Of a stretch of DNA of 64,000 nt, positions 23,665-34,507 are shown one piece after another. The translations under genes were made by a program, and so were the position numbers. The stretch lies in assembly GCA_964016875.1 (NCBI GenBank), contig OZ024719.1, positions 69,139,224 through 69,203,223 on the forward strand, written 5' to 3'. Every line of letters starts with the position of its first letter. The stretch's first letter is position 1. Source of the stretch: Fallopia convolvulus. Lineage: Eukaryota > Streptophyta > Magnoliopsida > Caryophyllales > Polygonaceae. A model generated the notes under the pieces. That model was not told where the DNA came from and did no database searches. It saw only the letters and a program-made list of their open reading frames with translations.

Positions 23665-25990
23665 TGTAACACCCCGTCTTTCGACGAGGCGCCACTAGGG
23701 AATAGACCTTACCAGGTACTATTATTTAGGTTGACAACTACACTGTAGGACCTTACAACTCGGGAACGACGAGAAAACATAATAAAACATCCAACCTTTA
23801 TTTAATAAAACTTAGAAAAACATAATTATGCATGAATCCCCGAAAATTATAAATAATCAAATACGTTACCACACCTACCGAAATGAACTATCCAAAAATA
23901 ATAATAAACGAAACGCAATACCAACTCTGTCTAACAAATATTAAAGTCTACATCCTAACTATTATGAATAACTAGTAAAAACCGATCCCACTATGACACG
24001 CGCTCTTTACCGCTCCAGCCCGCCATCTTGCCTCGGTTCCTGCACGGCTCCCTGATTCATACCTGGAACTGAAAAATGTTCCCCGAAGGGTCAGCGTCTA
24101 ATCTACCAAGCTAGAAAGAATATGGAAACTGTAGAACGTTTTGAAATCAGTTATCTAAAGTCAGCATACAAATCCACAATCGCAATCATAACTCTAGAAG
24201 CCAATACCTAAATTAATTATATCAGTCACACAAGTCACACACGCATTTACAATCATAGTCACACAACAACACAATTCTTCCTTTGTCCGCAATCCGTCTT
24301 CCAAGGCGCTCATCACCGCGCCGAGTGCAGAGGCAGGCCCTCCCACTCCACTTCCCAATCTCCCTTCTAACTCCGGGCTAAGCCTCCACTGGAGCGCTTG
24401 CCGTAAACACACAGATAATAATTTTCGTTTGAAGGGGTACGATTTTCCCAGTCACACGGGTCAAAGTAGCCAACTCTTCCTCAACACCAGCTACAATGGG
24501 CCGTGTCGGAAACGGTACCAACACAGAGAAATCGTTCCAAAATAATTTCCGATAAAACACATTTAAAATCATTAACGCACACAACACACAAGGAGTTCAA
24601 AATAATTTAAAAGGTATTCGGGACTAGTTCCCAAAACCCGTCCTACAATATCGATACACAATCTAACAAGGGAGAAAAGAACCGAGCAAGTCGAAAAACG
24701 ACTTACCTCGAACTAGAGATCCTTTGAAGAAGACGGAATTAGGATCTCAAACGGAACGATTCCCTAAAGAATTATAAAGGGAAAGATTAATTAATTAATT
24801 AATTAAAAAAAATACGAGCCGAACTAACTAACCCATTTAAAAAACCTCCTTTAATCCCTTTAAGCAATCGAATATTTATAACGATTTTTGCTAATTGCCC
24901 GACTAAGCTAAACTACTTAATTTATTAACATATTTGTATATTAAATTCTAGCCCAACACAATATCCTAATACCCCTTGTGCCAGCCCAAATCCGAAGCCC
25001 AACTCCCAGCCCATTCAGCAAAAGAAATTCAAGCAAGCCCAATATTGGGCCAGCTAACCGAGCCCTTCTCCCTCCACAATCTGGCCCATTCTCCCACTCC
25101 ATTTTTGGGCCACAACCCACGAGCCCACCCCCCTTCAATCCGGTTGACCGAGCAGGGGTTTGACCCCGCGTGGACCCCACCTGACTCCATCTTCAACCTC
25201 TTCTTCTTCCTCGCGCGAGAACTCGCTCTTCGCCGCGCCTGTTCGCCCCCTCTGCCTCCGTTCGAAGACGCCTCCGGCAACGACGACCACCAATAGCGAC
25301 TTCCCCCGCTCGGCCCCGCTAATCCCGATTCGACTCGCCCCTGCTCGACGCCCTCTCCCGCTCCTCTGTTTCGCGATCTGCAGATTGACGCCGTCGGCCC
25401 GCGACAGTAAGGCCACCGATGGTCCGACTCCCCTCCCTTGCTACGCCGCCCAGCGATCTCCGAGGACGAGGAATGCGAACGACTTCGTCGTCCGATCACA
25501 TCCCCCTCCGATGGCGACTCCGCGACCCTTGACCCCCGCCTTGCCGCCCCTGTTCACGGCTGCGATGGTCAATTCCCCGGTACCCCTCGTCGTCCCGAAA
25601 TCCCGGCCACCGCGCGCTCCGACCTCTCGTCCCTAATTCCGGCCATGGCGTACTCCTACCCCAACCCTAACCTCGTTCCCGACCCGAAAACACGCAATGA
25701 ACGAAGGAGAACTTACCGGCGATGCTGTCGCGAACGGCCCTCGAACGACGTCCGAAGCGGAGTGGAACGGAGGATCTAACCGGATTGCTTCTCCCGAGTA
25801 GTTGAATGTGGGTTTAATAATATAGGAGATGGGTTTATTAATATAGGCCTTAAGTAAACTAAGATAAGAAATTCCAGATTTGGATATAACCAATTCGGTT
25901 ATGATAGATTTGACCAAATCCGCGTAGTTTATTTAGTTTAGGGGAAAATTTATTTGTGTTCAAGGCTATCTAAAAATTACGGATATTACA
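23665..25990 (-). repeat. 2.3-kb LTR of a Ty3/gypsy-type element
   Basis: The plus strand begins TGTAACACCCCG and ends GGATATTACA. Just outside the right end, the minus strand reads TTAAGGGGGGTAGTA, a polypurine tract, preceded by GTTTCGGGACAAAACT, the usual last codons before the tract in plant gypsy elements. This is therefore the 3' LTR of a minus-strand element whose internal region is otherwise gone. The GC-rich part at 25000-25640 is open on both strands but has no protein family signature. Confidence 0.7.
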
Positions 25991-26382
25991 TACTACCCCC
26001 CTTAAGAAAGTTTTGTCCCGAAACTTTATAGAAAGGAAACTACATATGCCGAGGTTATAAGATATTCGAGGTTCTTACAAGTACAATTTATTTTCCTAAT
26101 CAATTATTATTGTTTTTATATTCTAGAATAAACTTAAATAGAGGATTTTATTAAATTAAATTATTTAAGCTAACTTGATCTATTATTCAATTTTGGATAT
26201 TATTGATAAAAAATATTTTAGAATCCAGAAAACATTTAAGTTTATCTTATTTATGCAAATTAAAAACTATTTTTTGTTTAAAGATCGTGGTTATTGTCGT
26301 TAGACAACTGATATATGTTAAAAACAATTATTAACTTTTCTAATCAAAACCCGTACAAAGTACGGGAATATATGCGAGTTAT
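25991..26382 (-). other. Residual gypsy internal end and spacer
   Basis: The first 40 bp are the polypurine tract and pol tail of the element to the left. Beyond about 26040 the DNA is AT-rich with no coding similarity. Confidence 0.4.
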
Positions 26383-26390
26383 AATTATAA

Positions 26391-27628
26391 GGGTTTTGCT
26401 ATTCGTCGCCCCGGAAGCGACAAATAAGATCCCTAAAATGTAAATATATCTTCTTGAAAATTAAAATCTATCTTTTTCCTATTATTAAGAATAAATCTTC
26501 TCTTACTAACTAATCACCGTATCTAAAATTTAATTAATTGCTTTTATGTAGAATTTTCATTTTTAGATTTGACAGAATTTACATTCCCCAAGATATAAGT
26601 GTTCATCTTCCCTCCTCTTTATTGATTTCTTTCTCAGTTCCCTCTCGTTCTTCACTATATGCATAGACCAAGTTTGGTTGTTCCTCTTCATTTAAACTTA
26701 TCGAGTTCGTTCTTCAGTATATGTATAGACCATTAAGTTCCTTCTCATTTCTCTCATTGCACACTTCCCATCAAAATTGAATATAGGTACTCCACTAAAT
26801 CCAATTGTTCTTTAGACTTAGATCAACCCCAAGAGCTTCTCTATATGTATTGGTATTTGTTTTTATAGAGAATATTAGACATTGTTTAGTCCAACAAATT
26901 CTTTATCCCATTCTTCAAAATAGGGATGTAGGGAGGAAAAAGAAATGCTTTCTCTAAATTTAGGGAATTCTCCAAATACATTTAGGGAATGAATTAAATA
27001 TGGGAGTTATACATGTAAGGATGCAATTGGTTATATTAAGTTTTTTAGTATTTTGGAAAATATTTTATATATAAAATAATAAACAATAAATGTTAGGTTC
27101 TTCAAAATAAGAAAACTGTTGGAGTTGAAGTAATTTTATTTTAGAGAATTTGATATTCGGTTTCCCATTTTAAAGAAAATTATAGAGAAATTGTTGGGCA
27201 TGCTCTTAGGATTAAATCCAATTTTTTCTCTAATTTTTTTAAAATAATATTTGTTTGTTTAAATTTATTACATGTTATGTTATGTAATACTCGTAGTTAG
27301 TATGTGTTCATGGACTTCTGTATACTAAAAATGAATAAATTAACAGTGATTTGATTAACTTGTATTAATCAATTTATAATTTTTTTTTTTTTTTAAAATA
27401 AAAGTTTTCAGTAGGTATTGAGCACACATAAGATCTAAAAGTAAAAGTGTATATAATTAATAATTAATCAAAAATCTGGATATGGCAATTAATTGTTACT
27501 TGTTAAGTAGGATATTAAAATATTTATTTAAATAATAGAAAAAAGATACTAGATTATAATCTTTAAGAAGATATATTTCTATTTTAGGATCTTATTTATC
27601 GTCCCGGGGCAACAAATAGAAAAACCCG
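26391..27628. mobile_element. Mutator-like non-autonomous element with long TIRs
   Basis: The left end (from GGGTTTTGCTATTCGTCG, 26391) and right end (inverted GGGTTTTTCTATTTGTTG) pair over about 90 bp, including GCCCCGG and ACAAATAAGATC. The flanks AATTATAA (26383-26390 and 27629-27636) extend to nine bases with one mismatch, fitting the 9-bp duplication of Mutator-like elements. No transposase. A second, older MITE lies inside. Confidence 0.75.
26870..27209. mobile_element. Degenerate GAGCAAGCCCAACA-family MITE nested in the Mutator-like element
   Basis: The right end (CTGTTGGAGTTGAAG, then GAAATTGTTGGGCATGCTCT) matches the right end of the element at 36848-37610. The left end (TTAGTCCAACAAATTC) is a weak match to its left end. 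No clear target duplication. Confidence 0.5.
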
Positions 27629-27833
27629 AATTATAATTGAAAAAATAAAATACTATTATTTGCATTTTACAAATTTTTACAAATTCAGTTAACTCCCATA
27701 TATTTTACTCCCTAGAAGATCTTGATTTACGACAAAACAGATTTACCCTATATTCTCAGTGATAAAAGGAAACTTTCCTTACATGTAGCTCCACAGAATC
27801 AAATATTCTTTCCTCTTTTTGAATTCATATATG

Positions 27834-28216
27834 TAGGGATGTTCACGGGTCGGGTCGGGTCGACCCGCAATCCACAAATTTTTTTAATTTTGACCCGCGG
27901 CCCGACCCGCAATCCGACTTGCGGGTCGTCCCGCAATTTTGGGTCGGGTCATTGCGGGTCGGGTCGGGTTGCGGGTCGACCCGGTTTTTTATAAAAAAAA
28001 AATAGCTTGTATATTAATAAAAATTATAAAAATATACATATTTTTAAAATTATTGCGGGCCGCAGGTCGTCCCGCAACCAACGCGGGTTTAACCCGACCC
28101 GACCCGCGACCCGCAAAATAAAAAAATTCGACCCGCGACCCGAACTGCACGGGCCACGGGTCGACCCGCAGATTACGGGTCGGGTCGCGGGTGACCCGAC
28201 CCGTTGAACACCCCTA
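27834..28216. mobile_element. hAT-like MITE made of ACCCG/CGGGT words
   Basis: The ends TAGGGATGTTCACGGGTCGG and, inverted, TAGGGGTGTTCAACGGGTCG form the terminal repeat. The flanks CATATATG (27826) and CAAATATG (28217) are an 8-bp duplication with one mismatch. The interior is short GGGTCGGGTCG arrays in both orientations, likely to form strong hairpins. No coding function; short open frames here are by-products of the repeat. Confidence 0.75.
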
Positions 28217-28224
28217 CAAATATG

Positions 28225-28830
28225 TAATCTTCCTACAATCTAATTTCCCTGAGATTTATGAGTTGTTTCAAGATATCACTTATTTTTATACAATTTCATC
28301 AATTATAGATTTTTTTATTAAGTACTAAATTTAAATAGTATTTTTTATCTTATACCTTAAGGGCATATATTAATTATATTAATTATGGAAATTAAAACTC
28401 TAAGGAAGTAATTATTATGTACACATTATTTTCTACCAAAAAAAATTATTTTCAATTATAGATTTTTTTTATTAAATACGTAGTACTAAATTTAAATAGG
28501 AGAATCAAAATTATTTCCCATGAATTGTTGTGTAAAAATATCTATATCAATATATATCACGAAGTAGTTATTATGTACACATTATTTTCTATAATTTTTT
28601 TTATATCTACGTGTTACAAAATATATCATTAAGCTAGGACACTATCCATAAATACAACATGATATATGATAGATCTATGTCTATATATATAGAAACGTAC
28701 TCTCCATCCCATAGACCAACAATCTTCATCCTTCCCTTCATAACTTCATTCCCCAACTTAGCTAGCCCTAATTCTACTACGCACATATTCTTCTCTCATT
28801 GATCAACACGTTATTGATCGATACATTTAC
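28225..28830 (+). promoter_or_regulatory. Upstream region of the B3 gene
   Basis: AT-rich DNA with two direct copies of a segment around TTATGTACACATTATTTTCTA (about 28414 and 28569). A TATA box TATATATATA at 28682-28691 lies about 140 bp before the ATG at 28831, followed by a C/T-rich leader. Confidence 0.5.
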
Positions 28831-29661
28831 ATGGAGCCCGGACGACTCGGATTGAGGATCTTCTTAGCCCTACTCAACAACAAGCCCCTCGAATCCGAAC
28901 TTACACCGCAAGAGTACGAAGCCTGCATGGAGATGGCGCGTAGGCACGCCGGCAAACGCCCTTGCAACGACGTTGTCACACCCGAACCCGAACCCGAACT
29001 CGAACCCAAACCCAAACCCAAACCCAAACCCAAGCCATCACTATGTGTCAAGAAGCCTATTAGTCACCCCAAAAAGAAGAAGAAACCCATGGAGACGACT
29101 GATCCGGCGCCTGAGCCAAAGCCTCTTCCTCAAGAGTACCAAGAGGTGCTTGCAAAGAAAGGCGGGAATAAAGTGAAGCTCATCCTCGTTAAGAGACTCA
29201 CCAAGACGGACACGGAAGCTCATCAAGACCGCCTTCTCATGACGCCGCTAGAGCGAGAGTTCTTGACCCCGCAAGAAGAGAGGAACTTGTTCGGAGTAAA
29301 GGGCTACAAAATTAATATTGATGTGATGGGTCCTTCGTTGGAGAAGTTTGATCTGCACTTGGGCTTCAGGAATGACAAGTACATCGTCATCTGCCACTAT
29401 TGGAAGCGCTTTGTGGAAGTGAATCGTCTCATACCCGGTGACGTCATTCAAGTTTGGTCGTTTAGGGTGGACGATGCTCTTGCCTTGCTCGTTCACAGGA
29501 CCGAGTCGGCGGCCGCCACGCCGTCTGGGTCTAAGGCTGCGATGGATGTCGACGATGATGGTGATGATATGGTGGTGGTGTCCGATGGATCGAGTGGATC
29601 GGGTTCGAGGAGTGATCATGATCAAGATATAGAACAAGCTATCGATAATGTTAAAACTTAA
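28831..29661 (+). CDS. B3-domain (DUF313-type, At2g31720-like) DNA-binding protein
   Basis: Single-exon gene of 276 residues. Residues about 50-70 are a charged PEPEPE/PKPKPK repeat followed by a Lys-rich patch (KKKKKP) that could serve as a nuclear signal. A B3-like domain occupies about residues 110-230. It shows DRLLMTPLEREFLTPQEERN, a segment ending in FDLHLGFRNDKYIVICHYWK, and the closing LIPGDVIQVWSFRV, the layout of the plant-specific B3 subfamily with DUF313. The C-terminus is acidic and Ser-rich (DVDDDGDDM). No stop or frameshift. Such proteins are nuclear and bind DNA or regulate reproduction in some cases; the target here is unknown. The first ATG fits the TATA position. Confidence 0.85.
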   Translation: MEPGRLGLRIFLALLNNKPLESELTPQEYEACMEMARRHAGKRPCNDVVTPEPEPELEPKPKPKPKPKPSLCVKKPISHPKKKKKPMETTDPAPEPKPLPQEYQEVLAKKGGNKVKLILVKRLTKTDTEAHQDRLLMTPLEREFLTPQEERNLFGVKGYKINIDVMGPSLEKFDLHLGFRNDKYIVICHYWKRFVEVNRLIPGDVIQVWSFRVDDALALLVHRTESAAATPSGSKAAMDVDDDGDDMVVVSDGSSGSGSRSDHDQDIEQAIDNVKT

Positions 29662-29913
29662 CTTTCAAATTGATATTTGTAAATCGACCCTATTAGTTGT
29701 TCTTTGAGGCTAAGTAAGTCAGGAAACAAAAGTTACTTATAATCATAAGAATTATTTGTATAAACTTAGTTTTGTTAATTGCTTTAGAAGAGATACTACC
29801 TTAGGTGAAGTATTCGGTGAATGTAATTATTACAATGTTCTTACGGTCCAAGGCACAACTTACTTGCTATTCATAGGAATCTAGTAAATTATTGCTTGAT
29901 GATGTTAAAAAAC

Positions 29914-29948
29914 ACTAATAAACGAAATAGTAAATTTCGTTTATTAGT
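29914..29948. repeat. Perfect 15-bp hairpin
   Basis: ACTAATAAACGAAAT pairs with ATTTCGTTTATTAGT across a 5-nt loop. It starts with CACTA (29913) and lies downstream of the CACTA transposase remnant, so it could belong to that element's left end, but the terminal sequence does not match the right end. Confidence 0.6.
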
Positions 29949-30734
29949 AAAATTTGGTTGATGTGTGTGGAATCGGTAACTATTCGCAAAATAATCAGGA
30001 TATGTCCTCACTTTTTTAGAGGGTCTATGAGCAAGTGTTGCAATGTTAGGATTTGTAACTGTCGGATTGTCGGCCTACAATTTAAAATCAACATATATAT
30101 ACAATTTGGGAATCAACATATATACAATTTGAAATTAATATAAGAAATTCTTACATGGGAGTAGAACCAGAGGCGAAAGTGTCTTTCCAAAGTGTTTTGC
30201 TCTTCAGCATCGATTATTGTTGGATTTGACGACCGCACGAAATTTGTCAAATAGTACCTACGACAGAGTAATTGAATGAAATTAAATATGTACTTATATA
30301 TATTGAACCCCTACTTTATTCAAATCAACATATATATAATATTAATTAAGTAGTTGAGATTATAGAAACGTACTCAATATAGGGTTTCACTTCGGTGTTG
30401 TTCATGAGAATGTAAGTTTGGATCACATGGAATTCATCATCTGTGAGGACACGACCAGTTGATCTGCTACCTAAGCTTCGACCAGTTGTTGTTAAAAATA
30501 GACAAATCGCCCGGATCAACCCCAACTGGAAGTGTGCAACTCACGTTGCAGGCGATATCCATATGATTACTCGCGGATGTGAGCTAAAATAATATGAGCA
30601 GAATGTGGAGGTCTCCTTAACGAGATAGGCACTACAAATTGACCCCTCAACGTAGGCTTTATTGCCAACTAAGGCCTTCAGCCTTTTTAGGAGCCTACAT
30701 GATATACATTGAAGACCATTATTTCTTATACAAG

Positions 30735-31742
30735 TTACTTATATAAATCCAAAATCGTACAACTGCATATAAATATACATACCTTTCTTCTGGATACATC
30801 CATCCTATAATTGATAGAGCCACAAAGTGAAGCTTCCCGTGGCAGATGAATAGGCAAGTGCTCCATTGAATCAAATAATGCGGGGGGAAAGATGCACTTC
30901 AGCTTGCACAAAATTATTGGTATTTTCTTGTGCAATTGCATAACCAACTCAGGCTTCAGCTCGTAACACGTCACGTCCCTGAAGAACGCACTTAGCTGAG
31001 CAACGGGCTCCCAAACTTTGTCATCAAGAAATGGACGAAAAACAACAGGCATCAACCTTTGCATGAACACATGACAATCATGGCTTTTCATCCCAAAGAG
31101 TCTAAGCTTGTGCAAGTCAATGCAGCGACTCAAGTTGGACACGTAGCCATCCGGAAATTTTACGGATCTCAACAAATTTAGAAGCACTTGTTTTTCATGA
31201 CGATCTAGTGCATAGCAAGCCTTTGGGTACCTATTGTCCTCCTCATCAGGTTCCAACTCCGGACGCTTGCACAATTTCTTCATATCCTTTCTGGACGACC
31301 ACTCGTCTTTCGACTTCTTCGGAACATCGAGAATGTGAAGAAAACATTATCGAAGATATTTTTTTCAATGTGCATGACATCTAAATTATATCTTACCTGC
31401 AGACTAGGCCAGTAAGGTAGGTCCCAGAAAATACTTTTCTTCTTCCAACCCGAACCTCTACTGACCGCGGCATTGTGCTCCTCAGCTCCCACTTCAGTTA
31501 TCTTCATCAACCCCATATTGTTTATCTGGTCTAATATCTCGTATCCGTCACGAAGTATCGGGGGACCACGATGCTCCTGTCGACCTTTCTTGAAATCAGT
31601 CTTATTGTTTCGGAAGCGATGACCATGTTCTGTAAACCTCCTGTGACAATCGAACCATCACATTTTGTGTCCATGTGTTAGATAAAATGCATCAGTGTCC
31701 TCCATGCAATAAAGACACGCGTATTTTCCATAAGTGTTCCAG
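30735..31742 (-). pseudogene. CACTA TNP2 transposase, C-terminal half with DUF4218-like region
   Basis: It opens after an ATTTTGTAG acceptor at about 31743 with GWNTYGKYACLYCMEDTDAF, completing the TNP2 zinc motif. There is a TGA in KM-WFDCHRR, then YNLDVMHIEKNIFDN (31390-31350), the hallmark of TNP2. After a frame change near 31280 it reads DUF4218-like sequence (LHKLRLFGMKSHDCHVFMQR, FRPFLDD, FPPALFDSMEHLPIHLPREA) down to about 30780. Coding similarity resumes at about 30440-30150 (DDEFHVIQTYILMNN, then HFRLWFYSHV), likely more exons of the same gene. Confidence 0.85.
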
Positions 31743-31855
31743 CCTACAAAACATATATTTTGTATCACACATTAAATTTCACAAATCATATATATGCATA
31801 ATGCATTATTATTATATATATTAGTTTCAAATTGATTAGCATATATAAAATTAAC

Positions 31856-33199
31856 GGCGAAATACATCTATAGACCCCTGAACTTGCACGCTTTTGTCAA
31901 TCACCACCCTATACTTTGCGATTTTCAAATAAACACTTGAACTTAACTATTTTTGTTCTTTTAAACACTTGGACGACCAACCTCTTCGTCGTGTTTCACA
32001 CGCTCGCTGACGTGGAAAAATTATCTGACACGTAGATGCCATATAAGTGCCATATGGACAATTTTAATTCAATTTTTACAATGAAAAGACACCTCATTTC
32101 CAATCCTTCAAAAATTAATTTTGAAAAAAACAAAATAAAACAAAGTTAGATCTGATCATTTGAATGTAAATGTATATCGAATTAAAGGAAAAATATATAA
32201 AACAAACAAAGCTTTATAACAACAATGAAGAAGAAAGAACAAAGAAATGAGAAAGCCGACAATGGTGGTTTTCAGTATTGCCGCCTGATCTCTCCAAACC
32301 GAGCACCACCATCGCCACGCCGGCCACAATATGTTCTGCCCATTACCGCTCCTCCCCTTGAGTACCATCCTTAGTTATCAAGCCAAATCAAAAACCCTAA
32401 TTCCTAAGTTGGGCCAAATTAAGCAATCTCCCTCTCAATCCCTTAATCCAATACTTAAATTGAGGCTAGATTTGGATTTCTCACCATCAGATTTGTCAAA
32501 ACCCTTTATTTATTTGTTTCAAATCGTCCCGAATCAAGTTTCGCCATTAATGGCTTCGATCTCATATCTTTGTTTTTTTATACAGAATTTTGTTTTGAAT
32601 GCACAACGAAGATGTAGTACAATCTAAGAGTGACGAGCTTTCACCGCAAGAACAGTAAGGCTCACTTCACGGCATCGTCGAGCTTCCCCCGTCCTGACGA
32701 GTGACGAGCTCTCACCGCAAGAACAAGAGGGCCTTGGTTTTTTTTGGCTCCTAGCTGCTCTACGTGACATCACAATTCTACAAAACAACCCTTATAATTT
32801 TAATAGAGGATTTGAAGTTCAAATTGTGTGATAGGTTGATCTCGATGTGTGTATGTGTTAACAATTGAAAATTTGTAAAATTTGTGGACTGAAGATTAAG
32901 GAAAGAGAAAGGAAAGAGGTGAATGAACAGTAAGCTGGGTTTTTTTTTGTTTTTTCTTTTATTTATGTAAATGAGCCATTTTCTCATTTTTATTCAATAA
33001 GTAAGTCAATTAATTAATATTTTATTTTAATTCTCACTCTCTCAAAGACGCGTGAAAATCACGTACACTACCACATCATCGTCCAGTGTTTAAAAAAAAC
33101 AAAAATAGTTAAATTTAAGTGTTTATTTGAAAATCGCAAAGTATAGGGTGATGATTGACAAAAGCGTGCAAATTCAGGGGTCTATAGATGTATTTCGCC
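31856..33199. mobile_element. Mutator-like non-autonomous element inside the CACTA intron
   Basis: About 115-bp terminal inverted repeats begin GGCGAAATACATCTATAGAC at both ends, with only a few mismatches between arms. The target duplication TAAAATTAAC is at 31846-31855 and 33200-33209. The 1.1-kb interior has no transposase. It holds a direct repeat GTGACGAGCTYTCACCGCAA (about 32630 and 32700). It lies between the donor and acceptor of the TNP2 intron. Confidence 0.85.
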
Positions 33200-33215
33200 T
33201 AAAATTAACAACATA

Positions 33216-34462
33216 CCTGAAAACATCGAATATGCGGGGAAGTGACTAATAGTCCATATTATAGTTGCACGCAACACAAAATTCTGCTTCCTCCAAGTAG
33301 ACATCCAACTCTTACTTCGGACTCTTCGGTCCAGGTAGAATAACCGTAAAAAACATAACCTCTTCTCGCATACACATCGACGGCGGGAGGTTCTAGGGTG
33401 TCAGAATCACAGGCCAACATGAGTATTGGCGCCCGGATGTCCTGAACGGATTGAAACCATCCGTGCACAAGCCTAGTCTCACATTTCGTGTTTCTGATGC
33501 AAAATCTGGCCACACAGCATTGAAGTGCCTCCATGCCTCTGCATCTGAAGGATGTCTCATCACCCCATCTTGTACGTGCTCTGCATGCCATCTCATGTGT
33601 TCGACAGTCACCACAGTTGCGTACAACCTTTGCAACCGTCGAGTTATTGGCAAGTAAAACATACGAGAATAGGGAATGAGTTTTGTCTTGCCTTGCTTCC
33701 ATCTAGGATATATAGTCACATATCTTGCATGTTGCGTATTCTGCATTTGCACCCCAATATATCATGCAAGAGTCTGGACAACAATCAATGGCCTTGTACG
33801 GAAGACTGAGACCCTCAACCATATTTTTCGTGTCGTAAAACGTGGCTGGTAATGTCGTCTCCGAGTGAGAAACGCGTCCGCAAACGTGGCTGGTAATGTC
33901 ATCTCCAACTGCGTCATATCACATCCAGGCCACAAAGGCCTATTTGCGGTCGACAACATGTCGTACATATGTTGTGCATCGGGATTGGGCGCTTCATTAT
34001 AATATTGCTCCCCTTGCTCATGCCTTATATTCGCATTCTGCACAAGATCCTCATCAGTGTAATCACTTCGGGCATTAAAACCATCATACACCATTTGTTC
34101 CATTCGATTATCATTCCCACCATTTACTGGTGGTGCTGGATCACTACTGCTACAGCCTCCATGATGTCTAGACTCGGCCAACAATGCAGCGAACCTTTCA
34201 TCTGTGTCCCGTGCGAAACCCAATGGCAATAATTAGGAACAAAACCTTCCTTAACAAGGTGATAATGCACATCATCTATAGATTTCAGTTTCTTATTCTT
34301 GCACCTCCGACACGGACACCTTAATTCGGATGGGTTATAGGACGACATAGATTTGCAGAATTCGAGAAATTGCTCTACGCCAGCTAAAAACTCGTGGTTC
34401 AAAAAACCATCTATATTACGCACATACATCCACTCACGCATTTTTTCCTTCATGTATTTCAA
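33216..34462 (-). pseudogene. CACTA TNP2 transposase, N-terminal half
   Basis: It starts at 34462 with a transposase-associated domain: REWMYVRNIDGFLN, GVEQFLEF, CPCRRCKN, VHYHLVKEGFVPNY. A frame change near 34205 leads to RMEQMVYDGF and MYDMLSTANRPLWPGCDMTQ (34100-33900). It then continues as TNP2 proper at 33750-33400 (RRLQRLYATVVTVEHMRWHA, GVMRHPSDAEAW, NVRLGLCTDGFNPF). Further on are in-frame stops before NLPPSMCMREE and before ELDVYLEE. The segment ends at a donor (FPAYSMFSG then GTATGTTG, about 33215). Several frame breaks make it non-functional. Confidence 0.85.
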
Positions 34463-34507
34463 TATAAGAGTATAATTAAATTAATTCAAGTACATATTAT
34501 CCTGAAT

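Noticed and set aside
25029..25779. Long overlapping open frames on both strands in GC-rich DNA
   Set aside because: They lie inside an LTR, overlap on both strands and three frames, are Pro/Ser/Arg low-complexity and show no family motif; high GC explains the lack of stops.
28973..29637. Alternative frames within the B3 gene
   Set aside because: Shadows of the intact 276-codon frame with the B3 motifs.
32331..32627. 98-codon ORF inside the Mutator-like element
   Set aside because: Hydrophobic low-similarity frame in a non-autonomous element; no transposase motif and no captured gene recognised.
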